5,279 nucleotides of DNA from Candidatus Peregrinibacteria bacterium CG10_big_fil_rev_8_21_14_0_10_49_16 (GTDB taxonomy: Bacteria; Patescibacteriota; Gracilibacteria; Peribacterales; Peribacteraceae), in contig PFDS01000010.1 in the NCBI GenBank assembly GCA_002772605.1, positions 3,912 to 9,190 on the forward strand. Direction: 5' to 3'. Shown here piece by piece: positions 1-5,209 of the stretch. Numbering within the stretch: the stretch's first letter is position 1; each line of letters begins with the position of its first letter. Below the pieces are notes generated by a model. The model saw nothing but the letters and a program-made list of their open reading frames with translations, was not told the origin of the DNA and made no database searches. Both the position numbers and the translations under genes were made by a program.

Positions 1-1
1 G

Positions 2-484
2 ATTCCAATTCTCACCATGCCGGAGGATGATGTCACCCATCCGATTCCCGACCTCACCGGGTACATTACCGAGGGGCAAATTCGTCTTGATCGTGGTTTG
101 AATCAAAAGGGTATTTATCCGCCGGTGATTCCCATGGGATCTCTCTCACGTCTGAAGCCCGGTGTGCAGAACGAGAAGAGTACGCGTGAAGATCACAAAG
201 GGCTCGATAACCAGTTAACTGCAGCATATGCGCGTGGCGTAGAGGTTCGTGAGCTTGCTGTGATTTTGGGAGAATCCAGTTTAAGTGAGACAGATAAGGC
301 GTATCTCAAGTTTGCACAGCGATTTGAAGACGAATTTATCAGGCAAGGGACCTTCGAAAACCGTTCTATCTTCGACGCGCTCGATCTTGGATGGAGTTTA
401 CTTACGGAGCTTCCGGAGAGCGAGTTGAAGCGTGTGAAGCCGGAACACATTGAGAAGTATATGCATCATGTTGTTCATTCTTAA
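2..484 (+). CDS. atpB: V/A-type ATP synthase subunit B, C-terminal part (5' end outside window)
   Basis: This is the last 160 residues of the non-catalytic B subunit of a V/A-type rotary ATPase (ntpB/atpB; full-length family members are about 460 residues). The frame is open from base 2 and reads [20 protein letters not shown], the strongly conserved B-subunit block in which the ATG at base 17 is an internal Met, not the start. Further family blocks follow: [15 protein letters not shown] (around bases 110-160), [20 protein letters not shown] in the C-terminal helical domain, and [15 protein letters not shown]. The tail, [18 protein letters not shown], also matches the family. B alternates with catalytic A subunits in the cytoplasmic A3B3 head that couples ATP synthesis or hydrolysis to ion flow. 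The subunit D gene starts nine bases after the stop, as in the usual A-B-D gene order. Family assignment is near certain; whether the enzyme moves H+ or Na+ cannot be told here. Confidence 0.96.
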   Translation: MPILTMPEDDVTHPIPDLTGYITEGQIRLDRGLNQKGIYPPVIPMGSLSRLKPGVQNEKSTREDHKGLDNQLTAAYARGVEVRELAVILGESSLSETDKAYLKFAQRFEDEFIRQGTFENRSIFDALDLGWSLLTELPESELKRVKPEHIEKYMHHVVHS

Positions 485-493
485 ACCGCTTCT

Positions 494-1111
494 ATGGCGA
501 TTCTTGCAGTCAACCCCACGCGAATGGCTCTCATGGACCTTAAACGTCGTTCGAAGTCGGCGCAGCGGGGTCATAAACTTCTCAAGGATAAGCAGGATGG
601 TCTAATGCAGGCGTTTTTAAGCACTGTTCGTCGTGCGCAGGAATTGCGCAAGAAGGTGGAAGAAGAGCTGGGGGAGGCGTTTCACATGTTCCTTCTGGCA
701 TCTGCATGGATTCCGGAGAACACCATGACTAATGCACTTTCCAGTCCGGAAGCGCGTGTGAAATTGGATACAGAGACAAAAAGCGTCATGAGCGTGCGTA
801 TTCCCATTTTTCAGTTGCAGCGAGAGGGCAAGGTGAAGACGTATGGCGCATCACATACTAATGCACTTCTTGATAAAGCGGTCGATCGTTTTGAACAGGT
901 GTTTGATGTACTCGTTCAACTTGCGGAGATCGAGAAGCAAGCAGAGAACATGGCTATTGAACTTGAGGCGACGCGTCGTCGCGTGAATGCGCTCGAGTAC
1001 AATGTCATTCCCAATTTGAAAGACACCGTGAAATACATCACTATGAAGCTTGATGAGGCTGAACGTGCTGCAATTATTTCGACAATGCGGGTGAAAGCAA
1101 GTATTTCCTGA
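494..1111 (+). CDS. atpD: V/A-type ATP synthase subunit D (central rotor stalk)
   Basis: This is the complete 205-residue D subunit of the V/A-type ATPase, the long antiparallel coiled coil inside the A3B3 head that works like F-type gamma. The N-terminal helix carries the family block NPTRMALMDLKRRSKSAQRG (residues 7-26) followed by KLLKDKQDGLM. The C-terminal helix carries ATRRRVNALEYNVIPNL (159-175) and then KYITMKLDEAERA, all diagnostic. Length is typical (about 200-220). The ATG at 494 gives the exact family N-terminus. No Shine-Dalgarno sequence precedes it (CCGCTTCTATG), so translation probably depends on coupling to subunit B nine bases upstream. D is commonly the last or near-last gene of these operons, and here the strand changes directly after it. 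Its last 38 bases overlap the 3' end of the opposite-strand MurD-family gene. Confidence 0.95.
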   Translation: MAILAVNPTRMALMDLKRRSKSAQRGHKLLKDKQDGLMQAFLSTVRRAQELRKKVEEELGEAFHMFLLASAWIPENTMTNALSSPEARVKLDTETKSVMSVRIPIFQLQREGKVKTYGASHTNALLDKAVDRFEQVFDVLVQLAEIEKQAENMAIELEATRRRVNALEYNVIPNLKDTVKYITMKLDEAERAAIISTMRVKASIS

Positions 1112-2306
1112 ACGCCTCTCCACGTTCCTCAAAATTCTTGAACTGGTTGTAGCTTGGAGATGCTGGCGATAGCAAACAAGAAGATCCAGTTATTTTTTTC
1201 ATAGCTTCTTCGAGTGAAGCTACTATAACGACATGTACACCAGTTTTTTCTATATCTTTTGCAATCCGGTGGCCGGAGTCGGGGAGACAAATAACGGTGT
1301 GGATGTTGGAGTCCGCAATGCATTTCATGAGTTCTGTGAAATCTAAACCACGGTCTTGGCCACCGAGAATGAGTGTAGAAATGTTGCCATCAAACGCATC
1401 AATAGCGGCAATGGTGGACTGCGGGGTGGTGGAGATGCTGTCATTAATCCAGCGAATGCCATGATGGACGCCGAGGTCTTCTAGGCGATGAGGGAGAGGC
1501 TTGAAGGTTGGGATGGCGTGCAGGATTGCTGCATCTTCTATGCCGAGATGCTGAGCAACATGAATTGCTCCGGAGATGTTACGGAGATTGTGTTGTCCAC
1601 GTAATGGTGTGGCATCCTGAGATCGTTGAGGGATACATACGCCATATTCTATTTTCTGTCCTTTGGATATTTCCGCAATTTTTTTCGTTTCTTCTGGTTC
1701 ATCTGCGTAAAAAGTAATGTCCTCTTCTCTTTGAAATCGTGCGATATTCTTCTTGGCCTCTGTGTAATTTTCGAGTGAGCCATGATAGTCCAGGTGTTCG
1801 GGGAAGAAGCTGGTGATGACGGCGATATGGGGACTGCAGCCGATGTTCATGAGTTGGTAACTGCTGAGTTCCATGACGAAGTACGTGTGTTTTGTATTCT
1901 GTAGATCTTGTAGATGGTCCAGTGCGGGTATGCCGATATTACCGAGGAGGATGGAGTGTTTTCCTGTTGTTTCAAGAATGTGATGAATGAGGGCAGTAGT
2001 GGTGCTCTTTCCTTTCGATCCTGTCACACCGATAACCGTATGAGGCGAATGCCTTGCTTCTTCTAGAAACAGTGCTGTTCCTGAGGTGACTTTGTCTTGT
2101 ACGGCGTCCAGTTCTTTGCAGGGCGGCACGCCGGGAGATTTGACTATCACATCGAATTGATGAACGTTTTTCAAATACTCCTCTCCGTCGTTCCTGTCGA
2201 GAATGGTGATCCTGCACAGTTTTTCCAGCGCGTTTTTGGCTGCCTTTCCTTCTTTTCCAAACCCCACAATACACACGTTCTTGCCTTGGAGGTCATCTAT
2301 TCTCAT
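1074..2306 (-). CDS. murD2: MurD-family ligase, probably UDP-MurNAc-L-Ala--L-glutamate ligase (MurD2 type)
   Basis: This 410-residue cytoplasmic Mur ligase adds glutamate to UDP-MurNAc-L-alanine with ATP. The N-terminal Rossmann-like domain has VGFGKEGKAA (14-23) and KSPGVPP (56-62). The central ATPase domain has the P-loop GVTGSKGKSTTT (93-104), GNIGIPALD (122-130), MELSSYQL (145-152) and FPEHLDYHG (168-176). Lys185 in TEAKKN sits where E. coli MurD has its carbamylated Lys. The C-terminal domain has GQHN (237-240), PHRLE (272-276), NDSISTTPQST (288-298), GGQDRGLDF and a MurD-like FKNFEERG (389-396). SKGKST, FPEHLDYHG and NDSISTTP (instead of NDSKATN) recall MurD2, the L-Glu-adding form; the MurL neighbour supports this strongly. 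An in-frame open stretch reaches 2513, but that part lies inside the upstream gene and has no Mur homology; the ATG at 2306 overlaps the upstream TGA as ATGA and gives the proper N-terminus. MurD family is near certain; L-Glu specificity is inferred. Confidence 0.93.
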   Translation of the reverse strand: MRIDDLQGKNVCIVGFGKEGKAAKNALEKLCRITILDRNDGEEYLKNVHQFDVIVKSPGVPPCKELDAVQDKVTSGTALFLEEARHSPHTVIGVTGSKGKSTTTALIHHILETTGKHSILLGNIGIPALDHLQDLQNTKHTYFVMELSSYQLMNIGCSPHIAVITSFFPEHLDYHGSLENYTEAKKNIARFQREEDITFYADEPEETKKIAEISKGQKIEYGVCIPQRSQDATPLRGQHNLRNISGAIHVAQHLGIEDAAILHAIPTFKPLPHRLEDLGVHHGIRWINDSISTTPQSTIAAIDAFDGNISTLILGGQDRGLDFTELMKCIADSNIHTVICLPDSGHRIAKDIEKTGVHVVIVASLEEAMKKITGSSCLLSPASPSYNQFKNFEERGEAFRKYLLSPALSK

Positions 2307-3640
2307 GTTGTCTGTGAGAGAACTGTGGAAAATTCGTTGGGGATCGCATGTTCGTGAGTGGGTTGTAATGCATGCTGAACAATCTCTTTTGTTTGCTGAA
2401 TGTGTGGCAACTCTTCGGTGAAGAACGTCTTCATCACTGGGGTGTCGTTCCACTCGTCTCGTTCTCGTGCGAGGATGAATGCTGCCTGGATTTCTTCCGG
2501 CAACGCGATGCATTCAAAGGGTTTCCATCCTTCGCTTCCTAGCAACTTCCGAAAGAGGGGAATGAGAACGGGATCTGCATAGAGATTGCTTTCAAAGATC
2601 TCTAGTACGGTTTTTTTTGGCAGGAATGCAGAAAACAGTGCAAACATACAGGTGCATTTGGGACACTGTCCGCACCAGCGTCTCTCTGTCTTCGTAGCAG
2701 CGATTTTCCAGTTTGTATTACAACTCGTAAAGTAGGGAAAATACTGCGGGAATCGTGTGAAGTGTTTCACGATGGCGAGCTCACTTAGTGGGCGGAGCAG
2801 GCTGAAGTAACGCACGTCCGGTGTGAAAAACTCTTTCAGGTATTCCTGCATGGCCTTTTCAAAGACAAAGCCTTTACTCCATTGATGATTAATCTCTTTT
2901 CCTTTAAACATGAGTGATCCGATGTTCGCACTCCGTTCATTGCTCATGGCGATCGTAGAGTGGCCTTGGAGAAGGCCGGTGAGAATACTGATCCATGAAA
3001 CGTATGCCGTGACGGGTACATGGCCATTGAGCGCTCCTTCTTTGTTCAGTCTGAAGAGTTCCGGAGAGAGTGTACGTTGTGCGTTCAGGAGAGAAATGTC
3101 TGCTTTCTCTGCGAGAATTGTAATGATGGGATGCTTCCCAATGCGGAGTCCTTTACAGGCATGTCCACTGCCTTTGAGGAGTTCGAGTGTGACAAGGGAA
3201 TCTTTTCCACCTCCAATGGGAACGAGAACCTCTTTTTGTGAAGGGGAAAAGGGGAGATATGCTGGTTCAGCTTTTTCCTCGAAAGGGAAGTGAATCAATT
3301 CCTTAAAGTCTATGTTGTTGCAGTAGAAAAACTCCCCAAGTCCGTTTTCGTACACGTTGTTCCAGAAAGTTGCTTGCTTTCTTGAGAGAGTGCCGGATTT
3401 GATCACAATGTCCTTGGGGCAACATGTCTTGTAGTAGCTGATACCGCCAATGAGATGCAGGTTGAAGAGAGCGCGGTCGAGAAGTTTCGGATCCACATTC
3501 TTCTTGCTCATGCCCTTTCGCGGGAGTTGCACCACTTCTTCAAACTGGATCTTGCTATCCAGACTGTAGCGCAAGTGAACTTTTCCCGAACGCTCATCAA
3601 AGTTATATGATTCAAATACAAAGGTGGAGTACTGGTCCAT
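2303..3640 (-). CDS. murL: UDP-MurNAc-L-Ala-L-Glu epimerase (MurL-like)
   Basis: This 445-residue protein resembles MurL, which inverts the terminal L-Glu of UDP-MurNAc-L-Ala-L-Glu to D-Glu with ATP and Mg2+, probably through an adenylate of the glutamate carboxyl. Numbering here counts from the GTG at 3649. The N-terminal domain contains GISYYKTCCPKDI (69-81) and ENGLGEFFYCNN (101-112), typical of this family. An ATP-pyrophosphatase-like core follows, with VPIGGGKDSLVT (143-154), NGHVPVTAYVS (208-218), SNERSAN (236-242), PLSELA (287-292) and the cysteine motif WCGQCPKC (325-332). No signal peptide or membrane segment is seen. The first gene of a two-gene operon, it overlaps the MurD2-like start by four bases, implying translational coupling. 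The start is uncertain: the ATG at 3640 fits a TAGAAT -10-like hexamer ten bases upstream, whereas the GTG at 3649 would lie only one base from it. GGGKDS and CGxCPKC also occur in other PP-loop families, but the whole pattern and the neighbour favour MurL. Confidence 0.85.
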   Translation of the reverse strand: MDQYSTFVFESYNFDERSGKVHLRYSLDSKIQFEEVVQLPRKGMSKKNVDPKLLDRALFNLHLIGGISYYKTCCPKDIVIKSGTLSRKQATFWNNVYENGLGEFFYCNNIDFKELIHFPFEEKAEPAYLPFSPSQKEVLVPIGGGKDSLVTLELLKGSGHACKGLRIGKHPIITILAEKADISLLNAQRTLSPELFRLNKEGALNGHVPVTAYVSWISILTGLLQGHSTIAMSNERSANIGSLMFKGKEINHQWSKGFVFEKAMQEYLKEFFTPDVRYFSLLRPLSELAIVKHFTRFPQYFPYFTSCNTNWKIAATKTERRWCGQCPKCTCMFALFSAFLPKKTVLEIFESNLYADPVLIPLFRKLLGSEGWKPFECIALPEEIQAAFILARERDEWNDTPVMKTFFTEELPHIQQTKEIVQHALQPTHEHAIPNEFSTVLSQTT

Positions 3641-3650
3641 AGAGGCCACT

Positions 3651-3656
3651 ATTCTA
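3651..3656 (-). promoter_or_regulatory. -10-like element for the murL-murD2 operon
   Basis: Read on the minus strand, TAGAAT matches TATAAT at five of six positions and lies ten bases before the ATG at 3640, so the transcript would have almost no leader. No convincing -35 is seen at 16-18 bases. The element divides murL from the divergent tRNA-Leu gene, and the two promoters share fewer than 60 bases. Confidence 0.35.
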
Positions 3657-3672
3657 CATCTTTTGACTTTTG

Positions 3673-3699
3673 TTTACAGGTCAGAAAAGGTATTATTTT
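3673..3699 (+). promoter_or_regulatory. Possible tRNA-Leu promoter
   Basis: TTTACA (3673-3678, five of six to TTGACA) and TATTTT (3694-3699) are separated by 15 bases, and the second element lies ten bases before the tRNA. An overlapping TATTAT (3691-3696) is a better -10 but leaves only a 12-base spacer. The AT-rich stretch clearly contrasts with the GC-rich tRNA, but the exact hexamers are uncertain. Confidence 0.35.
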
Positions 3700-3709
3700 G
3701 CAGAATTTG

Positions 3710-3795
3710 GCCGGGATGGCGGAACTGGTAGACGCGCGCGACTCAAAATCGCGTTCCCACAAGGAGTGAGAGTTCGAGTCTCTCTCCCGGCACCA
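3710..3795 (+). tRNA. tRNA-Leu (anticodon CAA, reads UUG), CCA encoded
   Basis: The 86-base class II cloverleaf folds fully by eye. The acceptor GCCGGGA (3710-3716) pairs perfectly with TCCCGGC (3785-3791), followed by discriminator A and CCA. The D arm is GCG...CGC with GG in the loop. The anticodon stem CGCGA/TCGCG encloses loop CTCAAAA with anticodon CAA at 3744-3746. A 14-base variable arm (3754-3767) has a short TCC/GGA stem, as expected for leucine. The T arm is GAGAG/CTCTC around TTCGAGT. The A discriminator is typical of tRNA-Leu. The gene is intact and stands alone, divergent from murL and upstream of a structured spacer; the last two bases of its CCA form the beginning of the inverted repeat described separately. 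Confidence 0.97.
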
Positions 3796-3894
3796 CGTAA
3801 AAACGCTCGCAGTGCGCTGCTTGCGTTCACGTGGCGCAGCCACAATCTTCGGATCGAGAATTATTATGGGGCGCACGAGAAGCGTTTTTACGTG
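3794..3894 (+). repeat. Long imperfect inverted repeat starting in the tRNA CCA tail
   Basis: CACGTAAAAACGCT (3794-3807) is the exact reverse complement of AGCGTTTTTACGTG (3881-3894). Inside it, after four mismatched bases, GTGCGC (3812-3817) pairs with GCGCAC (3871-3876), giving 20 pairs over 24-base arms. The 53-base interior contains a further hairpin, GTGGC-gca-GCCAC (3831-3843). The arms carry runs of A5 and T5, so the structure could end tRNA transcription or be a processing signal, although the loop is long for an ordinary intrinsic terminator. The left arm uses the last two bases of the tRNA CCA. No coding potential is credible in this spacer. The structure is directly visible; the function is unknown. 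Confidence 0.7.
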
Positions 3895-3934
3895 TCGCGT
3901 GGTGAGCGAGCGAAGCGAGTAAGTTTTACGCGAC
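3894..3934 (+). repeat. Inverted repeat GTCGCGT / ACGCGAC
   Basis: GTCGCGT (3894-3900) and ACGCGAC (3928-3934) are perfect complements around a 27-base loop containing the simple-sequence-like GAGCGAGCGAAGCGAG. The repeat begins on the last base of the preceding inverted repeat, so the two hairpins would stack end to end. Part of the loop, GCGAGCG (3906-3912), can instead pair with CGCTCGC (3804-3810), giving a mutually exclusive fold. The function is unknown. Confidence 0.5.
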
Positions 3935-3960
3935 TTGAACAGGAGAAGACGTGATACAAT
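3935..3960 (+). promoter_or_regulatory. Extended -10 promoter for the GIY-YIG gene, apparently leaderless
   Basis: TGATACAAT (3952-3960) has the extended -10 form TGn plus TACAAT (five of six). Its last base is seven bases before the ATG at 3968, so transcription would begin at or next to the start codon. TTGAAC (3935-3940) resembles a -35 but the spacer is only 14 bases; an extended -10 can work with a poor -35. Confidence 0.45.
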
Positions 3961-3980
3961 CCTCCTTATGCATCACGTCT
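3947..3980 (+). repeat. Inverted repeat enclosing the GIY-YIG start codon
   Basis: AGACGTGAT (3947-3955) and ATCACGTCT (3972-3980) are exact nine-base complements separated by 16 bases that hold CCTCCTT and the ATG (3968-3970). In DNA this could be an operator overlapping the -10. In RNA it could only form from a transcript starting upstream, where it would put the start codon in the loop. Confidence 0.5.
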
Positions 3981-4264
3981 ACGTTATAGAGAACGAAAAG
4001 GGAAAATGGTATATCGGTTACTCAAGAAACTTACGACAGCGTATTGTTGACCATAATCGACATAAGAATGTGTCAACAGCGCAATCGGAACATTGGAAGC
4101 TCATCTATTGTGAAACGTACGTGCATAAGATGGATGCTCTCGGACGGGAGAAGTTTCTGAAGAGTGGATCAGGGAGAACATTTCTCAAAAAACAAATGAA
4201 GCATTACATCGAAAATATTGAAAAGGCTCGTGAGAACACAAGGATATTGGAGCATTCTTCTTGA
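3968..4264 (+). CDS. Small GIY-YIG domain protein, putative endonuclease
   Basis: This 98-residue protein is essentially one GIY-YIG nuclease domain. It shows HVYVIEN (3-9) and WYIGYSRNLRQRIVDHN (14-30), which supply the Tyr of the first strand, the YIG motif and the following Arg. LGREKFLKSGSGRTFLKK (58-75) contains the Glu that binds the metal in this fold. It belongs with the short stand-alone proteins of the COG2827/UPF0213 type, whose cellular role is poorly known; no extra DNA-binding domain is present beyond a basic C-terminal helix. An in-frame TTG at 3935 would add eleven residues (MNRRRRDTILL) with no family match, so the ATG at 3968 is chosen. The gene follows tRNA-Leu and a run of inverted repeats. 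The 119 bases after it hold no terminator-like hairpin that I can see, only a possible promoter for the next gene. The fold is confident, the function is not. Confidence 0.85.
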   Translation: MHHVYVIENEKGKWYIGYSRNLRQRIVDHNRHKNVSTAQSEHWKLIYCETYVHKMDALGREKFLKSGSGRTFLKKQMKHYIENIEKARENTRILEHSS

Positions 4265-4371
4265 CGAGAAGCAGCGAAGAGAACAAGAGAAATCAAGTGA
4301 ATCATGAGCACAGACGTTCTTAGTGAGAAAAGATAGGGAAACAAGTTCTAACTTCGGTCAGTCTAGTGCAC

Positions 4372-4377
4372 TATTAG
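4372..4377 (+). promoter_or_regulatory. Possible -10 element before the binding-protein gene
   Basis: TATTAG lies six bases before the ATG at 4384, a spacing that would give a leaderless transcript, as proposed for the GIY-YIG gene. It matches TATAAT at only four positions and has no clear -35, so this is a weak call. No Shine-Dalgarno sequence is present (AGAGCTCTATG). Confidence 0.25.
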
Positions 4378-4383
4378 AGCTCT

Positions 4384-5151
4384 ATGCGTATTGCGAGTCT
4401 CAGCCCTGCGGCGACGGAAATTCTATTTGCTTTAGGAGTGGAGAATCAGATTGTTTGCAGAGACCAGTTTAGTAATTTTCCGGAAGAAACCGCAGATATC
4501 CCCAAGATTATGGGACATCAGGATGTGAATGGCGGTGATCTGCTGGATTTCGAGCCGGATATGCTTCTCACAGGAACAGTAGTGCAGCAGAAACTTGCAG
4601 AAAAGTTGAAGCATGAGGGGTTTTCTGTGCTCCATCAGGATCCGAGATGCCTGGAGGATGTGTACGGGACGATTCGGCAGTTGGGGATGGTGTTTGAGAG
4701 GGAAGAAGAGGCGAAGGAGTTAGTTCAGCGGATGCGGAAGGAATTCAATACGGTGAAGGAGCGTGCGCGGCATCTCCCCAAGCAATGCGTGTATCTTGAA
4801 GAGTGGCATCACCCTCCGTTTGCCTGCGGGAACTGGGTACCGGAAGTAGCCTCCTTTGCAGGAGCGCAGGCTTTCCCGATTCCGGCAGGGGAATTAAGTC
4901 GGGAAGTATCGTTGAAAGATGTACAGCAATTCGACCCGGATATGATCGTGATCAGCTGGTGCGGCGCAGGGCTGCAGGCAGATCCGAAACTTCTCGTGAA
5001 CCGTGCGGGTTGGGATCAACTGCGTGCCGTGCAGATAGGCCATATTCGTGTGATTGATGATTCTCTCCTCAATCGTCCCGGTCCGCGTCTCGTTGAAGGG
5101 GCTCAAAGGATCTATGGATGGCTCTTTGAACAAGCTTCAATCCTCTTTTGA
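4384..5151 (+). CDS. Periplasmic-binding-protein-2 family protein (BtuF/FecB-like), no signal peptide
   Basis: This 255-residue protein has the fold of the COG0614 / Peripla_BP_2 substrate-binding proteins for cobalamin, haem and Fe-siderophores. It starts directly in the first strand with RIASLSPAATEILFALG (2-18), the cobalamin-binding-protein-like block. Other motifs are DFEPDMLLTG (55-64), LEEWHHPPFACGNWVPE (138-154), FDPDMIVISWCGAG (183-196) and NRPGPRLVEGAQRI (230-243). The WxxPPFxxGxWVPE and RPGPRLV patterns are typical of the subgroup often annotated cobalamin-binding protein. A helix rich in Glu and Lys (about 104-130) fits the rigid linker between the two lobes. No signal peptide, lipobox or membrane segment precedes the domain, so the protein seems cytoplasmic, and no ABC permease or ATPase lies beside it. 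It may bind or sense a corrinoid, but the ligand is not proven. The ATG at 4384 is right at the domain edge. Confidence 0.85.
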   Translation: MRIASLSPAATEILFALGVENQIVCRDQFSNFPEETADIPKIMGHQDVNGGDLLDFEPDMLLTGTVVQQKLAEKLKHEGFSVLHQDPRCLEDVYGTIRQLGMVFEREEEAKELVQRMRKEFNTVKERARHLPKQCVYLEEWHHPPFACGNWVPEVASFAGAQAFPIPAGELSREVSLKDVQQFDPDMIVISWCGAGLQADPKLLVNRAGWDQLRAVQIGHIRVIDDSLLNRPGPRLVEGAQRIYGWLFEQASILF

Positions 5152-5156
5152 GAATT

Positions 5157-5184
5157 TTGTGTGACCGAGAAAATATGCTATAAT
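5157..5184 (+). promoter_or_regulatory. Strong extended -10 promoter
   Basis: TGCTATAAT (5176-5184) is a perfect extended -10. TTGTGT (5157-5162) is a partial -35 at a 16-base spacing. It lies immediately after the stop of the binding-protein gene and 25 bases before the ATG at 5210, so the leader would be about 18 bases long; it is A-rich and lacks a Shine-Dalgarno sequence. Confidence 0.6.
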
Positions 5185-5209
5185 AAAAAAAGAACATACA
5201 TATCAATCT

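Noticed and set aside
193..450. Minus-strand open frame inside subunit B, and similar frames inside other genes (851-1132, 1508-1717, 2910-3293, 4803-5057)
   Set aside because: They lie inside well-supported conserved genes in other frames and encode no recognisable protein.
2307..2513. N-terminal extension of the MurD-family protein by 69 residues
   Set aside because: The extension is Arg/His/Ser-rich without Mur similarity, lies wholly inside murL in another frame, and the ATGA overlap at 2303-2306 gives the natural start.
3772..3795. tRNA-Leu 3' end as an integration (att) site with the GIY-YIG gene as cargo
   Set aside because: No second copy of the tRNA 3' end, integrase or element boundary is visible; the repeats are inverted, not direct.
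3649..3954. Open frames on both strands across tRNA-Leu (3649-3876 minus and 3670-3954 plus)
   Set aside because: They translate through the tRNA and its hairpins and give typical tRNA-shadow peptides (for example RERDSNSHS); no family is recognisable.
3796..3960. CRISPR-like or tandem repeat array in the tRNA/GIY-YIG spacer
   Set aside because: The repeats are inverted pairs of different sequence; there are no regularly spaced direct repeats.
3875..4272. Direct repeat ACGAGAAGC at 3875-3883 and 4264-4272 flanking the GIY-YIG gene
   Set aside because: Nine bases without extended similarity on either side; plausible by chance in this purine-rich DNA.
494..5151. Recoded UGA (glycine), as in Gracilibacteria/SR1
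   Set aside because: TGA ends subunit D, MurL and the binding protein at the expected family C-termini, and no gene has an in-frame TGA.
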